Below, piece by piece: positions 1 to 5,431 of a stretch of DNA of 9,532 bases. The translations under genes were made by a program, and so were the position numbers. The stretch lies in contig JAEWEI010000099.1 in assembly GCA_023389545.1 (NCBI GenBank), positions 1 to 9,532 on the forward strand, given 5' to 3'. The stretch's first letter is position 1; every line of letters begins with the position of its first letter. Source of the DNA: Actinomycetes bacterium (lineage in GTDB: Bacteria > Actinomycetota > Actinomycetes > Actinomycetales > Cellulomonadaceae). Below the pieces are notes generated by a model that made no database searches, had not been told where the DNA came from, and worked only from the letters and a program-made list of their open reading frames with translations.

Positions 1-51
1 GAGCACGTCGAACGAGAGATGGGAGGTGACGGTCCGCAGCACCGACGTCAT
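1..51 (-). CDS. 5' edge of an unidentified minus-strand gene (partial)
   Basis: An ATG at 49-51 (complement) opens a frame with no stop to the window edge. It encodes only 17 residues, MTSVLRTVTSHLSFDVL. The alternating hydrophobic pattern looks like a beta-strand start, as in the N-terminal domain of some actinobacterial transglutaminase-like proteins, but this is too short to assign. No good Shine-Dalgarno sequence is visible; GAGG lies only 2 nt from the ATG. An overlapping frame starting at position 70 is also open, so the start and even the frame are uncertain. Confidence 0.35.
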   Translation of the reverse strand, partial: MTSVLRTVTSHLSFDVL

Positions 52-179
52 GGCCTCTCGGGAGGGACATCCTGGGCAGGGGGAGCCGGGCGTGCACTCG
101 GCGCAGATGCAGTGTGAGGCCGCGCCGGGCCATGCGCCAGGGGGAGTTTCGGGCGTGCTGTCCGACGCCGCCGTCCGAG

Positions 180-203
180 GGCCCGCAGCACCGGCCGCGG
201 GCC
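180..203 (-). terminator. secondary GC hairpin downstream of tRNA-Asn
   Basis: GGCCCGC at 180-186 pairs with GCGGGCC at 197-203 (7 bp, 10-nt loop). It lies just beyond the main tRNA-Asn terminator on the minus strand and may be a back-up terminator. There is no U-tract. The rest of 52-209 shows no coding or RNA signal that I can support. Confidence 0.3.
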
Positions 204-209
204 TATGAC

Positions 210-249
210 GAAGGCCCTGACCGCGGCGTTCTGCGCGGTCAGGGCCTTC
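210..249 (-). terminator. hairpin terminator of tRNA-Asn
   Basis: A perfect 16-bp stem (210-225 with 234-249) with an 8-nt loop begins 3 nt after the encoded CCA end of tRNA-Asn. Neither side has a U-tract, which is common for actinobacterial terminators. Confidence 0.75.
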
Positions 250-252
250 GGG

Positions 253-328
<76 letters not shown>

Positions 329-342
329 TCGTGGCGGACATG

Positions 343-372
343 ACTGTAGCAGCCGCTCGAGGGTGGTTCGAA
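343..372 (-). promoter_or_regulatory. candidate promoter of tRNA-Asn
   Basis: On the minus strand a -10 hexamer TACAGT (348-343) lies 15 nt before the tRNA 5' end, and a weak -35 TTCGAA (372-367) sits 18 bp further upstream. The -10 is reasonable; the -35 matches TTGACA at only three positions. Confidence 0.4.
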
Positions 373-384
373 ATCGGCGGGCGT

Positions 385-405
385 CCTCCCGGGGCCTGCG
401 GGAGG
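385..405 (-). terminator. candidate terminator after the 421-930 gene
   Basis: CCTCCCG (385-391) pairs with CGGGAGG (399-405) around a 7-nt loop, about 16 nt past the stop of the minus-strand gene. There is no U-tract. The hairpin also lies just upstream of the tRNA-Asn promoter, a sensible place for a boundary. Confidence 0.45.
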
Positions 406-420
406 GTGTGGCCGCCGGCC

Positions 421-930
421 CTAGTCGGGGAGCCCCGCAGCGCGCCGGACGCGCAGCTCCGCGGCGTCCACGAGCGCTCCGACGCGGGGCTCGGCCAGGT
501 CCACCGAGGCGTCCCCGATGACCTGCGAGACGAGGTTCCCGCGCTCGTCGCGGCGCAGCGCGACCCGCACCGTCGCCCCGCCGGGCAGCACCACGGTCTC
601 GGAGTGCACCACCGAGGACTGGACGCGCTCGCGCAGCGCCTGGGCGAAGGCCGGGGCCCCGCGCTCGGTGAGCGGGAGGTCCTCGGTGGTCCCGTCCACC
701 CAGTGCACGGTGATGGTGGAGGTCTCGACGGTGAGCTGTGCGCGGTCGACCTCGATCCACGGGCGCCGCAGCACCGCCTCCGCGCCGGCCAGGCACAGCG
801 CGAGCCTGGTGGCCGCAGCCCAGCGGCCGTCCACGAGCTCGACGGCGGCGAGGACGCGGTCCCCGGGCGGGAGGGCCAGCCGGGCGCGAACCGGGGCAGG
901 CAAGGACGGGCGGCGCGAGAACAGGGGCAC
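421..930 (-). CDS. conserved hypothetical protein, possibly PH-like beta fold
   Basis: The protein has 169 residues and I cannot give it a function. It starts with a basic stretch (residues 5-17). The body alternates strands and turns: GDRVLAAVEL (about 23-32), a segment containing WAAATRLALCL, then PWIEVDRAQL and ITVHWVDG near residues 57-80. This ordering resembles small actinobacterial proteins with a bacterial PH-like (bPH) barrel; that is inference from the pattern. A C-terminal helical part (about 140-169) ends in charged repeats. There is no signal peptide, membrane segment or catalytic motif. The GTG start at 930 is chosen because a TAACGT -10 ends exactly 6 nt upstream, which suggests a leaderless transcript; no Shine-Dalgarno is visible. 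Strong third-position GC bias supports this frame over the overlapping ones. It is divergent from tRNA-Ile2. Confidence 0.75.
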   Translation of the reverse strand: MPLFSRRPSLPAPVRARLALPPGDRVLAAVELVDGRWAAATRLALCLAGAEAVLRRPWIEVDRAQLTVETSTITVHWVDGTTEDLPLTERGAPAFAQALRERVQSSVVHSETVVLPGGATVRVALRRDERGNLVSQVIGDASVDLAEPRVGALVDAAELRVRRAAGLPD

Positions 931-936
931 AGCCCC

Positions 937-942
937 ACGTTA
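937..942 (-). promoter_or_regulatory. -10 element for a leaderless 421-930 transcript
   Basis: TAACGT on the minus strand ends 6 nt before the GTG start codon at 930, so transcription should begin at or next to the start codon. No convincing -35 is seen at 17-18 bp. Confidence 0.45.
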
Positions 943-973
943 GCCGTGCCGGGCCGCTGGGCTGCGGCACGGC
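943..973. repeat. inverted repeat in the divergent spacer
   Basis: GCCGTGCCG (943-951) and CGGCACGGC (965-973) form a perfect 9-bp inverted repeat with a 13-nt centre. It lies between the divergent 421-930 gene and tRNA-Ile2, so it is not at the end of either transcript. It sits where the -35 of the leftward gene should be and could be an operator, but nothing proves this. Confidence 0.35.
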
Positions 974-1003
974 CCGGATCGCCAGGGCGACGACTGGAAC
1001 CGG

Positions 1004-1009
1004 TAACCT
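1004..1009 (+). promoter_or_regulatory. candidate -10 for tRNA-Ile2
   Basis: TAACCT lies 10 nt before the tRNA 5' end. A good -35 is not seen at the expected distance, so only the -10 is proposed. Confidence 0.35.
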
Positions 1010-1019
1010 GTCCCGTCGC

Positions 1020-1093
1020 GGGCCAGTAGCTCAGCCGGTCAGAGCAGCGGACTCATAATCCGTCGGTCGTGGGTTCAAGCCCCACCTGGCCCA
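1020..1093 (+). tRNA. tRNA with CAU anticodon, most likely tRNA-Ile2 (AUA reader)
   Basis: The acceptor stem GGGCCAG (1020-1026) pairs with CTGGCCC (1086-1092), with discriminator A at 1093. The anticodon stem GCGGA/TCCGT closes the loop CTCATAA, anticodon CAT at 1054-1056. The T-arm is GTGGG-TTCAAGC-CCCAC. CCA is not encoded; the genome continues CCG. A CAT anticodon occurs in initiator Met, elongator Met and Ile2 tRNAs. The G1-C72 pair argues against initiator. C4-G69 and C5-G68, which are known TilS recognition features in E. coli tRNA-Ile2, argue for Ile2 over elongator Met. If so, C34 would be converted to lysidine by TilS. The tRNA call is near certain; the Ile2 identity is probable. 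Confidence 0.9.
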
Positions 1094-1100
1094 CCGTCAC

Positions 1101-1119
1101 CCGGGCGCCGCGCGCCCGG
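1101..1119 (+). terminator. GC hairpin just after tRNA-Ile2
   Basis: CCGGGCGC (1101-1108) pairs with GCGCCCGG (1112-1119). It begins 7 nt after the tRNA and may help end its transcript or mark 3' processing. No U-tract follows. Confidence 0.4.
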
Positions 1120-1142
1120 CCGCGGGAGCCGTAGAGCGGGAC

Positions 1143-1175
1143 AGGGCGCCTCATCCGCACAGGATGAGGCGCCCT
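1143..1175 (+). terminator. main hairpin terminator of the tRNA-Ile2 unit
   Basis: A perfect 14-bp stem (1143-1156 with 1162-1175) encloses the 5-nt loop GCACA. It lies 49 nt after the tRNA. There is no U-tract, but the long stem and position fit an actinobacterial terminator. Confidence 0.7.
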
Positions 1176-1236
1176 CGCCTGCCGTGGGCATCGCCACCGC
1201 GTCCCGCTCGCGCCTGGACGTTGCGCCGAGCATAGA

Positions 1237-1252
1237 GGGGACTTTGGTCCCG
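1237..1252. promoter_or_regulatory. palindrome resembling a DosR/DevR box
   Basis: GGGGACTTTGGTCCCG matches 15 of the 16 core positions of the DosR/DevR consensus SGGGACTWWAGTCCCS; only the A before GTCCC differs. The outer TT and AA of the 20-bp form are absent. The site lies about 140 bp upstream of the predicted bldC start site, within non-coding DNA. It could also be read as a short RNA hairpin (GGGAC-TTTG-GTCCC). A role as a response-regulator site is inference. Confidence 0.4.
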
Positions 1253-1355
1253 CGCATGGGGGAAGCCGATGTTGTCGTGTTCCTCCTGTCTTCGCGCGGA
1301 GGGCGCCTTTCCGGACGTATGTTCAGGACACCGCCCGATTTCACCCGGTGGTTTC

Positions 1356-1384
1356 TTGCACGCTTGTCCAGTTTCCTGCATAGT
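1356..1384 (+). promoter_or_regulatory. sigma70-type promoter for the riboswitch-bldC transcript
   Basis: A -35 TTGCAC (1356-1361) and a -10 CATAGT (1379-1384) are separated by exactly 17 bp. Transcription would begin near G1389-G1390, right at the 5' edge of the riboswitch aptamer, which supports both calls. Confidence 0.65.
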
Positions 1385-1388
1385 TCAG

Positions 1389-1472
1389 GGCGTCAGCGAG
1401 AACGGCAAACCCGCCGCGAGGTGGGGACGCAAAGCCACGGGGCCTTCACGGTTAGCCGAGCTACCGAACGAC
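1389..1472 (+). ncRNA. GEMM-I (cyclic di-GMP-I) riboswitch aptamer in the bldC leader
   Basis: The hallmark pieces of the GEMM-I fold appear in order. GGCAAACC (1404-1411) leads into helix P2, CCCGCC/GGTGGG (1410-1415 with 1420-1425), capped by the GNRA tetraloop GCGA (1416-1419). Then comes the conserved GGGACGCAAAGCC (1424-1436). The second arm has CGG (1438-1440) pairing with CCG (1456-1458), and GCC (1442-1444) with GGT (1450-1452). The tail TAGCCGAGCTACCG (1453-1466) fits the conserved end of the family. The base matching Vc2 G20 is G at 1404 and that matching A47 is A at 1431, both as expected for cyclic di-GMP; G at position 20 argues against the cGAMP-binding variant. The closing P1 helix is not clear to me. 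The aptamer ends against the bldC Shine-Dalgarno, leaving no room for a terminator, so control is probably translational. Boundaries are approximate. Confidence 0.85.
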
Positions 1473-1477
1473 AGGAG
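1473..1477 (+). promoter_or_regulatory. bldC Shine-Dalgarno, adjoining the riboswitch
   Basis: AGGAG lies 9 nt before the ATG at 1487. It starts within a few bases of the last conserved aptamer nucleotides, so ligand-dependent folding could expose or hide it. Confidence 0.7.
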
Positions 1478-1486
1478 CGAAAAGTC

Positions 1487-1714
1487 ATGGCCATTACCAC
1501 CCCCAACCGCAACGAGTCCGCCGCGATGCCGGGTGCGCTGCTCACGCCCGGTGAGGTGGCAGTGCTGTTCCGCGTCGACCCGAAGACGGTGACGCGCTGG
1601 GCCCAGGCGGGCAAGCTCTCGGCAGTGCGGACCCTCGGTGGGCACCGCCGCTTCCACGAGGCCGAGGTCCGCGAGCTGCTGACGGGTGTCCCGCAGCAGC
1701 GCACCGAGGGCTGA
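1487..1714 (+). CDS. bldC: BldC-type MerR-like DNA-binding regulator
   Basis: This 75-residue protein is a single winged helix-turn-helix domain. Residues 19-66 hold LLTPGEVAVLFRVDPKTVTRW, the turn AQAGKLSAVRTLGG, and HRRFHEAEVRELL, with the tail GVPQQR. This is nearly the Streptomyces BldC sequence as I remember it. BldC is known in Streptomyces as a small regulator that delays development and binds DNA repeats head to tail; it lacks the dimerisation helix of true MerR proteins. Its role in a non-sporulating relative is not known to me. The ATG at 1487 is preferred because of AGGAG 9 nt upstream. The same frame is open back to 1184, but that stretch holds the promoter and riboswitch. An internal ATG at residue 14 has no ribosome site. 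The gene stands alone with its own promoter, riboswitch and terminator. Confidence 0.93.
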   Translation: MAITTPNRNESAAMPGALLTPGEVAVLFRVDPKTVTRWAQAGKLSAVRTLGGHRRFHEAEVRELLTGVPQQRTEG

Positions 1715-1735
1715 GACCCTCCCACACGCACGACG

Positions 1736-1764
1736 AAGGCCCCGGGATGAACCCGGGGCCTTTT
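1736..1764 (+). terminator. intrinsic terminator of bldC
   Basis: An 11-bp perfect stem (1736-1746 with 1752-1762) has a 5-nt loop and ends in TTTT (1761-1764). It is the only hairpin in the window with a proper U-tract. It lies between bldC and the convergent TetR gene and may stop transcripts from both sides. Confidence 0.9.
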
Positions 1765-1788
1765 GTCATGTCTGGAGCGCGCTGCGGC

Positions 1789-2394
1789 TCAGTACGCGTC
1801 GAGCACCATGGTGAGGACCGACTGCCGCACATCGTCCGCGGGCCGATGCGGCTGGAACGCGAGCCATTCGAGGCCTGTGACGAGCGTGGCGCCGAAGATG
1901 GCCGCGGCCGTCAGGCTCGGGTCCAGATCAGGGCGGCTCGTCGCGACAGCGTCGGCGAAGATGCCCATCGACTCCTCGCGCACGAGCCGGATCGACTCCT
2001 GCCAGTCGCGTCCGGTGCGGAAGATCTCGGCGACCATGAGCTTGGCGAAGTCGGGGTGCGCGCGCACCTGGTCGAGCAGCTCGGACACGAGCGCCTCGAT
2101 CGCGGCGCGGCCCTCGAGGCCCTCGGCGGACGCCCGCAGCGCCGTGGTGAGCCGGCCCACGCCCTCGACGATCACCGCCTCGAACAACGCCGTCTTCGAG
2201 CCGAAGTTGTAGTAGATGCTGCCCTTGGCGACGCCGGCCTCCGACGCGATGTCGTCGACCGACGTCGCCGAGAACCCCCGGTCGGCGATGAGCGAGACCG
2301 CCGCGTCCACGATGAACCCGCGGGTCCCGGCCCCGCGGTCGCCGCGTCCGGGTCGGCGCGGAGGGGCTGCGGGGCCGGGAGGCGTGCTGGTCAT
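1789..2394 (-). CDS. TetR-family repressor of the YhgE operon
   Basis: The protein has 201 residues. After a Pro/Arg-rich leader (1-25) comes a typical TetR DNA-binding domain: FIVDAAVSLIADRGFSATSV (27-46), DDIASEAGVAKGSIYYNFGS (47-66) and KTALFEAVI. The rest (about 75-201) is a helical ligand-binding and dimer domain with no close match that I recognise. It is the last gene of a three-gene minus-strand operon, 12 nt after the YhgE stop. Its Shine-Dalgarno is weak (CAGG), so translation may be coupled to the gene before it. A perfect 26-bp palindrome at the operon promoter is the likely operator, giving negative autoregulation. In Bacillus subtilis a TetR gene (yhgD) also adjoins yhgE, which supports the pairing. 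The inducer is unknown. Confidence 0.93.
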   Translation of the reverse strand: MTSTPPGPAAPPRRPGRGDRGAGTRGFIVDAAVSLIADRGFSATSVDDIASEAGVAKGSIYYNFGSKTALFEAVIVEGVGRLTTALRASAEGLEGRAAIEALVSELLDQVRAHPDFAKLMVAEIFRTGRDWQESIRLVREESMGIFADAVATSRPDLDPSLTAAAIFGATLVTGLEWLAFQPHRPADDVRQSVLTMVLDAY

Positions 2395-2406
2395 GGGGGC
2401 AGCCTG

Positions 2407-4542
2407 TCAGATCTCGAGAGCGGGGTGCAGCCGCGACAGGCTCCAGGTGCGGAGCCGGCCGGCACGCCATGCGGTCACGGCGAGCGACCCGATCAGCAGG
2501 GCGACGAGGTAGGCCACCGCGCCCCACAGCCGTGCGTCCACGCCGCCCGTGATGACCTCGCGGAGGCCTGTCACGGCGTAGCTCATCGGCAGCAGCGGGT
2601 GCACCACCCGGAAGAACAAGGGCGTGGTCTCCACGGGGTACGTGCCGCCTGAGGACGCGAGCTGCAGCATCAGCAGCGCGAGGATGGCGACCTTGCCCGC
2701 CGCGGGGCCGAGCACCGTGGTGAGCATCTGCTGCAGGGCGAGGAACGCGGCGACGATCAGGAGCGTGAACGCGACGGTCCCCGCGGCGCTGTGCATCTCG
2801 AGTCCGACGCCGTAGTGGGTGACGCCGAGCATGACGGCGACCTGGCCGACGCCGATGAGCATCGCGGGCAGGAAGCCCGCCAGTGCCACCCGCAGGCCGG
2901 ACACCCGCGTCGCGAGCGCCCGGGTGGGCAGCGGGCGCAGCAGCAGCCAGGTGATGAGCGAGCCGACGAACAGCGCGAGCGGGAGGAAGAAGGGCGCGAA
3001 GCCCTCGCCGAAGCCCTCGGCGGCCGCGAGGTCGTGCTCGGCGACGGCCACGGGCGAGCTGATCACCTCGGCGCGGTCGGCGCGTAGGCCTGCGTCGTCG
3101 TCCGGGATCGCGCCCGCTCCGCCGGCGAGCGCGTCGGCGAGCGTCTGCGTGCCGTCGCCCAGCTGGTCGCTGCCATCCGCGACCTGGCCGGCCCCGTCCG
3201 CCAGGACGCTCGTCCCGGCGGCGAGCTCGTCGGCCCCCGAGGCGAGGGAGGACGTGCCCGCAGCAAGGGTCGAGGATCCGGTGGCGAGCGTCTTCGACCC
3301 GGACGCGAGCGTCGCGGCGCCGTCGGCGACCTGCGCCGTGCCGTCGGCCAGCGAGCTCGCGCCCGCCGCCAGGTCGCCGGCCCCGCTCGAGAGGGCGCCG
3401 AGCCCGGAGCTGAGCGCGGAGGCGCCTTGCGCGACCTGGGACGCGCCGGCGTCGAGCTGGGCGAGCTGCCCCGACATTGCCGTGAGCGCGCTGCCGCTGG
3501 GCAGCTGGGACTGTGCTTGCTGGAGCCCGGCGAGCAGCTGGGACGCCATGGCGTCGCCCGCCGACGCGCGCGCTCCGAGGTAGCCGCCGATCTGGGTGAG
3601 GCCGGACTGCAGGCTCGGCAGCGCCGTGGTCAACGAGCCGACCTGCGTGACGGTGCTGTGCACGCCTGCGGCGACCTCGCCCGCGCCGTCGGCGAGCGTG
3701 CTCGAGTTGGCGGCAGCGGACGCCGCGCCGTCGGCCAGGGTCCGCGCACCGGTGGACAGGGTCGCCGCGCCGTCCGCCGCCGAGGAGGCTCCGTCGGCGA
3801 GCGCGCTCGCCCCCGTGGCCACCTGCTGGGAGCCCGAGGCGAGGGACTGCGAGCCCGAGACGAGCTGCTGGGAGCCGTCCGCGAGGGCTGCCGCGCCCGC
3901 GGCGGCGCTGGACGCGCCATCGGCGACCTCATGAGCGCCCTCGGCGAGCTGCCCGCCCGCGGCGCGCAGCGTGAGGGCGCCGTCGGACGCCTCCGCGAAC
4001 CCGTCACGGGCCGCGCCGAGCCCCACGAGCACCTGGTCGACGGCCTGCTCGCCGATCGTCGCGGAGACCGCTGACTGGACCTGCGTCATGGCGCTCCGCC
4101 CGAGCGTCGAGGCGAGGAACGAGTTCGCGTCGTTGTACGTCACGAGCAGCTGGGCGGGGGTGGGAGAGTCGCCTGCCGCCGAGGCGATGTCGGCGGAGAA
4201 GTCGGCGGGCACCGTGACCGCGAAGTAGTACGTGCCGTCGGAGACGCCGTCGGCTGCCTCGTCGGCGTCGACCTGGACCCAGCCCAGGTCGCCCGACTCG
4301 AGCAGCCGGGCCGCGACATCGGCGCCGGCGTCGAGCCGTTCGCCGTCGACGTCCGCGCCCTGGTCCGCGTTGACGAGCGCCACGGGGAGCCGGTCCATGT
4401 TGCCGGTCGGGTCCCAGAAGGCCCAGAGGTACAGCGCCCCGTAGAGCAGGGGCACGAGGATCATCGCGGCGACAGCAAGCCGGGGGAGCCGGCCGCGACG
4501 GAACCGGCGGAGCTCGGTTCCGGTGGAGGTGAGGGAGAGCAT
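2407..4542 (-). CDS. YhgE/Pip-type membrane protein with heptad repeats
   Basis: The protein has 711 residues. It has one N-terminal membrane segment (about 21-43), then the family motif GNMDRLPVALVNADQGAD (47-64). A long extracytoplasmic part contains two blocks of 7-residue repeats of the form LADGAxx (about 195-297 and 366-475). The C-terminal membrane domain has about five helices near 517-536, 551-575, 588-605, 612-632 and 671-693, resembling ABC-2 permeases. This is the layout of the YhgE/Pip family (phage infection protein in lactococci; related to EsaA of type VII secretion). Its substrate is unknown. The ATG at 4542 has GAGG 6 nt upstream and directly precedes the basic, then hydrophobic, N-terminus. 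The same frame is open to 4974, but that would overlap the ATPase gene. It lies 50 nt after the ATPase gene, suggesting that the two form one transporter. Confidence 0.92.
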   Translation of the reverse strand: MLSLTSTGTELRRFRRGRLPRLAVAAMILVPLLYGALYLWAFWDPTGNMDRLPVALVNADQGADVDGERLDAGADVAARLLESGDLGWVQVDADEAADGVSDGTYYFAVTVPADFSADIASAAGDSPTPAQLLVTYNDANSFLASTLGRSAMTQVQSAVSATIGEQAVDQVLVGLGAARDGFAEASDGALTLRAAGGQLAEGAHEVADGASSAAAGAAALADGSQQLVSGSQSLASGSQQVATGASALADGASSAADGAATLSTGARTLADGAASAAANSSTLADGAGEVAAGVHSTVTQVGSLTTALPSLQSGLTQIGGYLGARASAGDAMASQLLAGLQQAQSQLPSGSALTAMSGQLAQLDAGASQVAQGASALSSGLGALSSGAGDLAAGASSLADGTAQVADGAATLASGSKTLATGSSTLAAGTSSLASGADELAAGTSVLADGAGQVADGSDQLGDGTQTLADALAGGAGAIPDDDAGLRADRAEVISSPVAVAEHDLAAAEGFGEGFAPFFLPLALFVGSLITWLLLRPLPTRALATRVSGLRVALAGFLPAMLIGVGQVAVMLGVTHYGVGLEMHSAAGTVAFTLLIVAAFLALQQMLTTVLGPAAGKVAILALLMLQLASSGGTYPVETTPLFFRVVHPLLPMSYAVTGLREVITGGVDARLWGAVAYLVALLIGSLAVTAWRAGRLRTWSLSRLHPALEI
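3118..3960 (-). repeat. degenerate 21-bp repeats coding heptads in YhgE
   Basis: Two runs (3652-3960 and 3118-3447) encode many successive seven-residue units, mostly with Ala, Ser, Leu and a conserved Gly (for example ALADGAS). A non-repeat spacer of about 70 residues separates them. The repeats are diverged at DNA level, so they are an old protein feature and not recent slippage. Confidence 0.8.
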
Positions 4543-4592
4543 CGGGGTCCTCAGAGACGAAGGGGGCGCGCTGGGCGCAGCGGCAGGGGAGG

Positions 4593-5390
4593 TCAGTCGG
4601 CGTGCAGGGCGCGCGGCCCCGTCGCGAGGGTGAGGCGCTCGGGGCGGTGGCCCCACCGCATGCGGGCGACCTCGTCGAGCGAGGCGACAGAGGCGATCAC
4701 AGTGACGCCGTGCTGGGTGAGCGCCTCGAGGCGGGACCAGACGAACTGGCGGCGCACCGAGTCGTGCACCTGGTCGACGTCGTCCACCACGAGCAGCTCG
4801 GGCTGCTGTGCCATCGCGAGGGTGACCCGCAGGAGCATCGCGTCGACCTCGTCGAGGTCCCACACCAGGTTGTCGACGCGCGGCAGCGGCCGCTCGCCGA
4901 ACACGGGGCGGGCGAGCCGCGCGAACTCGCGCTGGTCCACCCGCGGGGTCCTGCGGTACCAGGGGGACAGCCACGCGAGGCGCTCGCGGACCGTCTCGCC
5001 GACGGTCACGGAATCGTCGAGCTCGTCGATGCCATGGAACCCGGCGATCGCCGCGCGCTGCTGGACTGCGGTGCGCCGACGTGGCAGCTGCTCGCCGAGC
5101 ACGGTCAGGGAGCCCGCCTTGTCGGGGACCATGCGGCCCGCGAGCGTGAGCAGCAGGCTCGAGCGCCCACCGCCCTGGGGCGCCTGGACCACCAGCAGAG
5201 TGCCGCGTTCCACGTCGAGATCGAGTGGGCCGAACACGAGCCCGCGGCTGCCGTGCAGCGCCAGGCCGCGCGCGGTGACGGCGGGAGCGGTGGGCTGCGG
5301 GCTCGTCGCGGGGGAGCCGGTGTCGGGGTCCAGCTGCTCGGTGGGGAGGCCTGTGGCGCCCTCGTGGCGACCCTGGGTGGCGTGCTGCAC
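4593..5390 (-). CDS. degenerate ABC-type ATPase subunit paired with YhgE
   Basis: The protein has 265 residues. A low-complexity N-terminus (1-38) precedes an ABC-like nucleotide-binding domain. LDLDVERGTLLVV (56-68) leads to the Walker A region APQGGGRSS (70-78), followed by LLLTLAGRM. The invariant Lys is Arg (R76). The Walker B region is ELLVVDDVD (198-206), with Asp 204 where the catalytic Glu normally sits. The LSGGQ signature is unrecognisable; WDLDEVD (177-183) occupies its place. The H-loop His is missing (TVIASVAS, 230-237). It probably binds nucleotide weakly or serves a structural role. I recall similar Arg-containing Walker A proteins beside YhgE genes in other actinobacteria, but cannot check this. 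The GTG at 5390 has AAGG upstream and lies just below the operator. It is the first gene of the operon. Confidence 0.85.
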   Translation of the reverse strand: MQHATQGRHEGATGLPTEQLDPDTGSPATSPQPTAPAVTARGLALHGSRGLVFGPLDLDVERGTLLVVQAPQGGGRSSLLLTLAGRMVPDKAGSLTVLGEQLPRRRTAVQQRAAIAGFHGIDELDDSVTVGETVRERLAWLSPWYRRTPRVDQREFARLARPVFGERPLPRVDNLVWDLDEVDAMLLRVTLAMAQQPELLVVDDVDQVHDSVRRQFVWSRLEALTQHGVTVIASVASLDEVARMRWGHRPERLTLATGPRALHAD

Positions 5391-5405
5391 GGTGTGCCCT
5401 TCACG

Positions 5406-5431
5406 GTTTGAACTGACCGGTCAGTTCAAAC
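5406..5431. promoter_or_regulatory. 26-bp perfect palindrome, probable TetR operator
   Basis: GTTTGAACTGACC (5406-5418) is followed directly by its reverse complement (5419-5431). It overlaps the -10 box and start-site region of the operon promoter and ends 15 nt before the ATPase start codon. Size, symmetry and place are typical of TetR-family operators; the repressor is the last gene of the same operon. Confidence 0.85.

Noticed and set aside
1389..1472. ydaO-type cyclic di-AMP riboswitch as an alternative
   Set aside because: The element has GGCAAACC and GGGACGCAAAGCC in the GEMM-I order and lacks the ydaO core motifs.
1184..1486. N-terminal extension of bldC in the same open frame
   Set aside because: The stretch contains the promoter, the DosR-like palindrome and the riboswitch, has no BldC-like sequence, and the ATG at 1487 has a proper ribosome site.
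1747..2652. 301-codon open frame on the plus strand
   Set aside because: It is antisense to the TetR gene and the YhgE 3' end, and it starts inside the bldC terminator.
3118..3960. CRISPR array or tandem DNA repeat
   Set aside because: The repeats are diverged 21-bp coding units without spacers; they reflect protein heptads.
4543..4974. N-terminal extension of the YhgE gene (open frame to 4974)
   Set aside because: It would overlap most of the 3' half of the ATPase gene, is Ala/Arg/Pro-rich, and the ATG at 4542 has GAGG and starts the expected membrane segment.
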